A DNA stretch of 11,338 bases from Methanomassiliicoccales archaeon (GTDB lineage: Archaea > Thermoplasmatota > Thermoplasmata > Methanomassiliicoccales > JACIVX01): positions 1-11,338 of the forward strand of contig JAJRAH010000091.1 in the NCBI GenBank assembly GCA_028679985.1. The letters are read 5' to 3'. Made by a program: the position numbers and the translations under genes. This document shows, piece by piece, positions 7,177-11,338 of the stretch. The notes below the pieces were generated by a model. It did not search any database. It had not been told where the DNA came from and worked only from the letters and a program-made list of their open reading frames with translations. Position 1 is the stretch's first letter. Each line of letters begins with the position of its first letter.

Positions 7177-8511
7177 TCATCTCTCCCATGGTTTCCTTTT
7201 GTCGATGAGTTCCGTCAGTGTGTCTTCGAAGTCTCCAGTCATCACCGAGTCGTGCTTGATCACTTTGAAACCCTTTTTCCCTTTGAAGCCGTTGCCGAGC
7301 GCGATTGAATCCACCTGATGCCTGATGACATCGGCCGCTCTCTTATGATCTCTCTCTGCTATGACGACCCATCTCCCCCTGTCGATGAACGGCCTTCTGA
7401 ATCCCTTGTTCTTCCATTTCGTCAGGAATTCCTCGGCATTGTCGATCCATACCGGAGGCCCCAGGTGTCTCCTGCGATTCGGCAGGACTTCCGACTGGAG
7501 TTCGAATACGAAGCGAACTTTCTCGGCAATGTGGAAGCTCTTGTCGATGACGATGAAATCGTTGTTCTCCACCAAAGCTTTCAGCCCTTCAAGAGTCTTC
7601 CTCGTCTGTGGATAGAGATCGTCGTCGATTATCTTCGGTCTCCCGAACTCAACGACGACGACCCTGGTGCCACGAGATCTGAATTCGTCCCTGATAGTGC
7701 GCATGTCAAAGGACTTCCTCGCATGGGGGAAGAAGAATCTGATGCTCTCTTTCTTCAGATACTCCCTGCACGCATACACGAACAGCGAGAACGAATCAAG
7801 TGAAAGGGCGGAGCCTACGTTCCGATTCGGATCCACTGGGTCATAGAATATCAGCGGAGAGTCGATCTTCTCCCTGCTATGCTCTGCCAAATACAGCATC
7901 TGCCCGCATCTCCATTTGGAGGCCTCCTTGATGACCGTTCCGAAGTCTCCGTATCTCAGGACCAGCAGCTCGATTAGGTATCCGGAGAATCCTTGTGTCT
8001 TAGCCTCGGCGCCATAGACCCCGACGCCTTTTGTGAATTGCTTCAGTAGGCGGATCTCCGCCTTCTGTTTCTCTGAAGCCCGCTTCTTCACGTATTCGGT
8101 ATGGAATGGCGTCCTGTCCACGGCAGACTTGAGGCCCAGGGGGCTATCGATCTTGTAGCACGGAACAAGATCGACCTCGAGTCCGTCGAATTCACCATGT
8201 ATGTACGGATGCTCTGCGTAGCGCTCTTCCCCGCCCAAGACAGAGCGCCCTATGGCAAGACCTATCCTCTCCAAGTCGATTCTCTGAGTCGTCGCCGGGA
8301 ACATGATGAATAGATCGACGTCTGGATTGCGAAGATAGGTGTCCTTGGCGACTGATCCAACGAGACGAACCTCAAGATTCAAGCCTCGTTTCCTGATGTC
8401 AGCCTTCACACTCTCGATCAAATCGGAGACGATTCTAGTGACGAAGCGTCTGTGATCCGCGTCTGGTGCGATCTTCTTGAGGACATTGTCTTCAACGGAC
8501 ATTGTCCCCAT
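7177..8511 (-). CDS. cca: CCA-adding enzyme (tRNA nucleotidyltransferase, archaeal class I)
   Basis: A template-independent polymerase that builds or repairs the 3'-CCA end of tRNAs, using CTP and ATP. The 444-residue length matches archaeal class I enzymes. The nucleotidyltransferase core is clear: VGSVAKDTYL (51-60), the catalytic pair Asp64/Asp66 in NPDVDLF, and the third carboxylate Asp114 in EVDLVP. The central part has the LLKQFTKGVGVYG and GFSGYL motifs of the archaeal Cca central domain. The tail holds the FSLFVYACREYL and IVIDKSFHIAEKVRFVFEL segments of the C-terminal domains. Start codons possible are ATG 8511 and ATG 8502. A weak TATA-like CTTATTGA (8527-8534) centred about 28 nt ahead favours 8502 or a leaderless mRNA. 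The tRNA-Tyr in this window lacks an encoded CCA and so needs this activity. Confidence 0.95.
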   Translation of the reverse strand: MGTMSVEDNVLKKIAPDADHRRFVTRIVSDLIESVKADIRKRGLNLEVRLVGSVAKDTYLRNPDVDLFIMFPATTQRIDLERIGLAIGRSVLGGEERYAEHPYIHGEFDGLEVDLVPCYKIDSPLGLKSAVDRTPFHTEYVKKRASEKQKAEIRLLKQFTKGVGVYGAEAKTQGFSGYLIELLVLRYGDFGTVIKEASKWRCGQMLYLAEHSREKIDSPLIFYDPVDPNRNVGSALSLDSFSLFVYACREYLKKESIRFFFPHARKSFDMRTIRDEFRSRGTRVVVVEFGRPKIIDDDLYPQTRKTLEGLKALVENNDFIVIDKSFHIAEKVRFVFELQSEVLPNRRRHLGPPVWIDNAEEFLTKWKNKGFRRPFIDRGRWVVIAERDHKRAADVIRHQVDSIALGNGFKGKKGFKVIKHDSVMTGDFEDTLTELIDKRKPWER

Positions 8512-8534
8512 AATTGAGCTAGTCGGTCAATAAG

Positions 8535-8716
8535 CCTTCCTTTCAGGAAGGAAGGGACGGTGAGGGAATCCCCTATGCTGAATCATATCGTGACAACGAC
8601 AGGTTCTAAACAATCCAGCGGAGCCCTGATTGGGGGGTTTGGTGCCTGAGACCGGTGTGGTGGGGATAACAAAACAGTCTCTTAGGAGGAAAGTTGAGTC
8701 ACCGACCTCAGACACC
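8535..8716 (-). ncRNA. Candidate structured small RNA (or long structured cca leader)
   Basis: Not a known family by eye. On the minus strand, bases 8716-8700 pair with 8657-8641 over 17 consecutive positions: 14 Watson-Crick pairs and three G.U pairs. On the plus strand the same three positions would be A.C mismatches, so the structure belongs to a minus-strand transcript. Smaller hairpins follow: 8632-8611 (5+2 bp, one bulge), 8599-8588 (4 bp), 8574-8563 (4 bp) and 8551-8535 (6 bp, loop TGAAA). A TATA-like element at 8737-8748 puts the predicted 5' end at about 8715, the first base of the large stem. The 3' end is guessed at the last hairpin. It could instead be the 3' UTR of the MBL gene or the 5' leader of cca. 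RNase P, SRP and 5S signatures were not found on this strand. Confidence 0.4.
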
Positions 8717-8735
8717 TGTTTCTCGCGACATATGC

Positions 8736-8748
8736 ACTATTATAAAAG
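8736..8748. promoter_or_regulatory. Near-symmetric TATA element in the MBL-cca gap
   Basis: ACTATTATAAAAG reads as TATTATAAAA on the plus strand and CTTTTATAATAG on the minus strand, so either direction is possible. The minus-strand reading would start a transcript at about 8715, at the foot of the 17-bp stem. The plus-strand reading would start near 8768 and run antisense into the MBL gene. Confidence 0.45.
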
Positions 8749-8836
8749 CCTATCTAGTGCCCGCAGCACCGCCGTGCGGTAATATCGCTGTTCTAGCAAG
8801 AGTGATCCGAACCAGCACTCTTTCTCCCGATAGTAG

Positions 8837-9646
8837 TCAAGCCCGGTTCTCTGTCCTCGTTCTATCGCGGAACCTCATAGTCTTTCCGAGGTTTACAGTC
8901 ATGAGGTCAGTAGCAGCTATCGTCCGAACTCCCGATTGCTTCTCGATGTAGGCCGATTGCTTTTCTGCTCCTTCATGCAGCAGCTTCATGCCAAAATGGG
9001 TCAGTATCGCGACCTCCGGCAAAGTCTTCTCAACGAGTATTGCGGCGTCCTCCGTGCACATGTGGTACGGGATCCTGGATCCGATGGGTCTCGTTAGGCA
9101 AATGATGAGGACCCTGGAACCCTTGTGAGCCTCTATTATGTCGGGGCCCAGCTCGGAATCTCCAACGTACGATATCGTATCGTCGCGTGTATGCAACTTG
9201 AATCCGATACCAGTGGGATCGCTGTGCCTTGTCGGCGTCGCTTCGATTGAAAGACCGATGACGTTCGCCGAGGACCCCTTTGACATGACCTTGATCTTCT
9301 CTGGAAGGCCCAAGTGATATGATGATATCGCGGGTCCGAAGTTCCCGCTCCCTTGGAGGACGCTCTCGCTTCCAATAAGGATTCCGCGTTTCCTAAATCC
9401 TCCCCTGGCCATGCCTTCGATCAGGATTTCCGCATCAGTATAGTGATCAGGGTGACAGTGCGAAATCAGAATGGCATCGGTCTTTCCAGGATCTATCGAT
9501 GCCCGGCTCAAGTTGACCAGTGCACCTGGTCCGGGATCCAGATGGATCCTCCACTCATTGGTGATGTAGATCCCGCCCGTGTTGCGGGGCTGGTATATGG
9601 TTGCGAATCGTCCGCCGCCAGTTCCCAAGAATGTGATGGTCGTCAT
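8837..9646 (-). CDS. MBL-fold metallo-hydrolase, RNase Z/PhnP-like superfamily
   Basis: A cytoplasmic 269-residue metallo-beta-lactamase-fold enzyme. It opens with ITFLGTGGG and the DPGPGAL turn (38-43) common in this group. Metal ligands appear complete: HCHPDH (63-68), His141 in TPTRHSDP, Asp163 in YVGDSE, and His217 in LTHFG. His195 in HMCTEDA matches the HxxxEA loop. It lacks the HEAT motif and exosite arm expected of tRNase Z, so tRNA 3' trimming cannot be assigned even though a CCA enzyme is adjacent. A phosphodiesterase or other hydrolase is as likely, and the substrate is unknown. The start could be GTG 9649 or ATG 9646; I prefer the ATG. A short upstream frame (9726-9645) ends in TGATG, overlapping this ATG by one base. 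Confidence 0.88.
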   Translation of the reverse strand: MTTITFLGTGGGRFATIYQPRNTGGIYITNEWRIHLDPGPGALVNLSRASIDPGKTDAILISHCHPDHYTDAEILIEGMARGGFRKRGILIGSESVLQGSGNFGPAISSYHLGLPEKIKVMSKGSSANVIGLSIEATPTRHSDPTGIGFKLHTRDDTISYVGDSELGPDIIEAHKGSRVLIICLTRPIGSRIPYHMCTEDAAILVEKTLPEVAILTHFGMKLLHEGAEKQSAYIEKQSGVRTIAATDLMTVNLGKTMRFRDRTRTENRA

Positions 9647-9736
9647 CACGTCAACTCTGATTCGGACATCAATCGAGATCGGAGTGCAGCCGGTTGTTGT
9701 CGTTCTAGCCCGTTCTGAAAGGCCATGGTGACCACT

Positions 9737-9746
9737 CTATATCTTA
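9737..9746 (-). promoter_or_regulatory. Possible TATA box for the MBL-hydrolase gene
   Basis: TAAGATATAG on the minus strand would place the transcript start near 9714, giving a leader of about 65-70 nt before the ATG at 9646. This would be unlike the leaderless neighbours. Weak support. Confidence 0.3.
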
Positions 9747-9797
9747 CTTCTTTCTGCGCGGTCTAGATTCATTGCAGGAGAGCCCGTCCCTTACCCT

Positions 9798-9812
9798 CCC
9801 AAATTTTATTAT
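9798..9812 (+). promoter_or_regulatory. Promoter of the amidohydrolase gene
   Basis: CCCAAA (BRE-like) followed by TTTTATTAT, centred near 9808, about 30 nt before the ATG at 9838. This supports that ATG rather than the TTG at 9772, which lies upstream of the promoter. Confidence 0.6.
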
Positions 9813-9837
9813 CTGGCGTGGCGTTCAATGGAGTCAG

Positions 9838-11121
9838 ATGAGTGTTGCCATCAGGGATGCTTGGATCGTCACTCAGAATCCGAACAGAGATGTCCTCAAA
9901 GGTGACCTGTTGATCGAGGATGGCCTCGTGCGAGAGATTGGCGACGTCAGATCGGGAGCTGATACGGACATCGATGCGAGCGGCGATATCGTACTCCCCG
10001 GCTTGATCAACACTCACACTCACGTCGCAATGGCGATCATGAAAGGAATGGCCGATGATCTTCCTTTTCCAGACTTTCTTGCCAGGACCTTCTCCATCGA
10101 TTCGAAGCGAACTCCAAAGGACATCAAGTGTGGGGCTGAGCTTGGCTGTCTCGAGATGATACGGAGCGGGACGACGACGTTCGTGGATCTGTATTACTCT
10201 GAAGATGTGATCGCCGGTGCTGTGGAAGCTTCCGGACTGAGAGGTATTCTGTCATGGACCGTGCTCGATCAGGAGTTCACGACTCAGTCGGGCAAGCCGA
10301 TGGACAACTGCCGTCGGTTCTGCGAATCGTTTAGGGGCAGGGAAAGGATCCTTCCGGCAGTCGGCTTGCAGGGTGTGTATGTCTGCTCTTCTGGCACATT
10401 CGTGGAAGCAAGAGATTATGCCCTCGAGAACCGACTTCTCCTTCACTTCCATCTTTCCGAGACGAGGAGAGAGGTCAACGATCTGAAGAAGAGGGAGGGC
10501 ATGAGACCTGTGGAATATTTGGACAAGTTGAAGTTTCTTGGAAAGACCGGTCTCGCAGCCCACGCCGCCTGGCTCACGCTCAACGAGGTCAGGATATTGG
10601 GAAGGAACGGGACGAGCATATCGACCTGCCCGGTCTCGAACATGAAACTCGCGACCGGTGGAGTCGCTCCGATACCTGAGATGGTCGTTGCTGGGGTGAA
10701 TGTATCTGTCGGCACCGACGGATCCGCGACCAACAACAGCTTGGACATGTTCGGGGAGATAAAGACCCTCGGCCTGTTGCAGAAATCCAGTCGATGGGAT
10801 CCCTCGATTCTCAAGGCCCAGCAGCTCCTCGATTTCGCGACGATCGGTGGCGCGAAAGCCGTCGGACTCGAATCCTCGATCGGTTCGATAGAAATCGGGA
10901 AGAAAGCGGACCTCGTCATAATGGACGGAAAGTCGCCAAACCTCAATCCGCTGAGGCGGGAGAATGTCGTGTCGAATGTCGTGTACTCGTCTTCCTGTCA
11001 GAACGTCAAGTCGGTACTGTGCGACGGTCGGCTGCTGATGAAGGGTCGGGAAGTTCTCACTCTTGCTGAAGGAAAGGTAGTAGACGCAGCGGTGGATTGC
11101 GTAAGGGACCTTATGGGCTAG
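9838..11121 (+). CDS. Amidohydrolase: probable 5'-deoxyadenosine/MTA/S-adenosylhomocysteine deaminase
   Basis: A metal-dependent deaminase of 427 residues in the amidohydrolase superfamily. It probably converts SAH, methylthioadenosine or 5'-deoxyadenosine to the inosine forms, recycling by-products of methylation and radical-SAM enzymes. Visible features are HTH (60 and 62), GTTTFVD (111-117), His205 and Glu208 in HFHLSET, His242 in AAHAAWL, STCPVSNMKLATG (262-274), and Asp294 in VGTDGSATNN. The C-terminal strands SIEIGKKADLVIMDG return to the small beta-sandwich formed with the N-terminus. The start is ATG 9838: the conserved reading MSVAIRDAWIVT begins there and the TATA box lies just upstream. 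The in-frame TTG at 9772 is rejected. Archaeal DadD/MtaD-type enzymes are the closest recognised group; the exact substrate cannot be read from sequence. Confidence 0.92.
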   Translation: MSVAIRDAWIVTQNPNRDVLKGDLLIEDGLVREIGDVRSGADTDIDASGDIVLPGLINTHTHVAMAIMKGMADDLPFPDFLARTFSIDSKRTPKDIKCGAELGCLEMIRSGTTTFVDLYYSEDVIAGAVEASGLRGILSWTVLDQEFTTQSGKPMDNCRRFCESFRGRERILPAVGLQGVYVCSSGTFVEARDYALENRLLLHFHLSETRREVNDLKKREGMRPVEYLDKLKFLGKTGLAAHAAWLTLNEVRILGRNGTSISTCPVSNMKLATGGVAPIPEMVVAGVNVSVGTDGSATNNSLDMFGEIKTLGLLQKSSRWDPSILKAQQLLDFATIGGAKAVGLESSIGSIEIGKKADLVIMDGKSPNLNPLRRENVVSNVVYSSSCQNVKSVLCDGRLLMKGREVLTLAEGKVVDAAVDCVRDLMG

Positions 11122-11158
11122 CTTTCCTGGTCATGCTCGTTCTAGGCGAGAAGCGCGA

Positions 11159-11185
11159 CTGTGAAGCAATCCTCGATGTTCACAG
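11159..11185. repeat. 7-bp inverted repeat (hairpin) downstream of the amidohydrolase gene
   Basis: CTGTGAA (11159-11165) and TTCACAG (11179-11185) are perfect reverse complements with a 13-nt spacer, in the gap between the convergent amidohydrolase and tRNA genes. No run of T follows on either strand, so a terminator role is only possible, not shown. Confidence 0.35.
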
Positions 11186-11219
11186 GGGAACCTTATGAGT
11201 GGTTGGAAGAATTCGATAG

Positions 11220-11328
11220 TCCCGACTCCCGGATTTGAACCGGGGGCCTGCTGATGTCGGCGGCATGAGACCGGCAAGCCGGTAACCCACTACAGTCAGC
11301 CGCTCTAGCCAGACTGAGCTAAGTCGGG
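11220..11328 (-). tRNA. tRNA-Tyr: tRNA-Tyr (anticodon GUA) with a 34-nt intron
   Basis: A complete cloverleaf reads on the minus strand: acceptor CCCGACT/AGTCGGG, D-stem GCTC/GAGC, anticodon stem GCTGA/TCAGC, loop CTGTAGA after intron removal (anticodon GTA), 5-nt variable loop, T-stem CCCGG/CCGGG with loop TTCAAAT, and discriminator A. The C1:G72 pair with A73 is the identity set recognised by archaeal and eukaryal TyrRS. No CCA is encoded after A73 (the next bases are CTA), so the end is added by a CCA-adding enzyme such as the one at 7177-8511. Its promoter would lie at or beyond the right edge of the window. Confidence 0.95.
11256..11289 (-). other. tRNA-Tyr intron at position 37/38
   Basis: This 34-nt intron separates G37 from A38, the canonical archaeal site. 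It contains a hairpin ACCGG-CUUG-CCGGU. The expected bulge-helix-bulge forms imperfectly: of the four central-helix positions (32-35 with the intron 3' part), three pair and U33 faces C. Removal by the archaeal splicing endonuclease is inferred; the cut sites follow from the restored 7-nt anticodon loop. Confidence 0.85.
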
Positions 11329-11338
11329 TTTTTGCAAC

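Noticed and set aside
8527..8715. 62-codon minus-strand frame starting with GTG exactly at the predicted transcript start
   Set aside because: It could be a leaderless small protein, but the product is low in typical structure, and the G.U-preserving stem covering the start of the frame is better explained as RNA. Kept as an alternative to the ncRNA call.
8641..8836. RNase P RNA or 5S rRNA on the plus strand (GAGGAAAG, GTGCGGTAA and CCGAAC look-alikes)
   Set aside because: The motifs are incomplete, wrongly spaced, and not backed by the expected helices. The pairing evidence in this gap points to the other strand.
8694..8951. 85-codon plus-strand frame starting at TTG, preceded by a perfect AGGAGG at 4 nt
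   Set aside because: The Shine-Dalgarno match is striking, but it lies in the loop of the minus-strand stem. The frame runs antisense through the end of the MBL gene and the product looks like a shadow translation with no recognisable domain.
11186..11219. T-rich terminator after tRNA-Tyr
   Set aside because: No T-run is present on the minus strand after the tRNA; the end of the transcript cannot be placed.

Overview
The window is archaeal. It carries two consecutive ether-lipid enzymes (GGGP synthase and a UbiA-family DGGGP synthase), a RadA recombinase, an archaeal-type tRNA G10 methylase, a class I CCA-adding enzyme, and an intron-containing tRNA-Tyr with the archaeal/eukaryal C1:G72 pair. 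Archaeal TATA elements sit about 23-30 nt ahead of several start codons. The gene style and the two membrane proteins with outward Ig-like tails would suit a Thermoplasmatota-like euryarchaeon; that placement is inference and no taxonomic marker was searched.

Layout. Bases 2-538 (+) hold the 3' part of pdxT, cut by the window edge. Bases 575-2121 (-) form a two-gene lipid operon, the UbiA-type prenyltransferase followed by GGGP synthase, joined by an ATGA overlap. Diverging from it at 2237-3685 (+) is an M50/site-2 protease with an N-terminal soluble domain, a membrane core and an external Ig-like domain. It overlaps by 20 bp at its 3' end with trmG10 (3666-4679, -), which follows radA (4726-6204, -) by 46 nt. 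The radA gene is split by a 174-residue mini-intein in its Walker A motif. A 234-residue membrane protein of unknown function lies at 6449-7153 (+). Next comes the cca gene (7177-8511, -).

A 325-nt gap follows (8512-8836). On the minus strand this gap shows a TATA-like box, then a 17-bp stem whose only non-Watson-Crick positions are G.U on that strand and A.C on the other, then four small hairpins. This is the best candidate for an undescribed element: a structured small RNA of about 180 nt, or a long cca leader. The loop of its large stem exposes CCUCCU, the anti-Shine-Dalgarno core. Beyond it are an MBL-fold hydrolase (8837-9646, -), a divergent amidohydrolase of the adenosine/SAH/MTA deaminase group (9838-11121, +), and tRNA-Tyr (11220-11328, -).

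Functional links: the two lipid enzymes act in sequence (GGGP, then DGGGP). The tRNA has no encoded CCA and so depends on a CCA-adding enzyme such as the one in this window. TrmG10 modifies tRNA. The deaminase would recycle nucleoside by-products of SAM chemistry. The rest looks like ordinary archaeal core genome with no phage, transposon or CRISPR signature.
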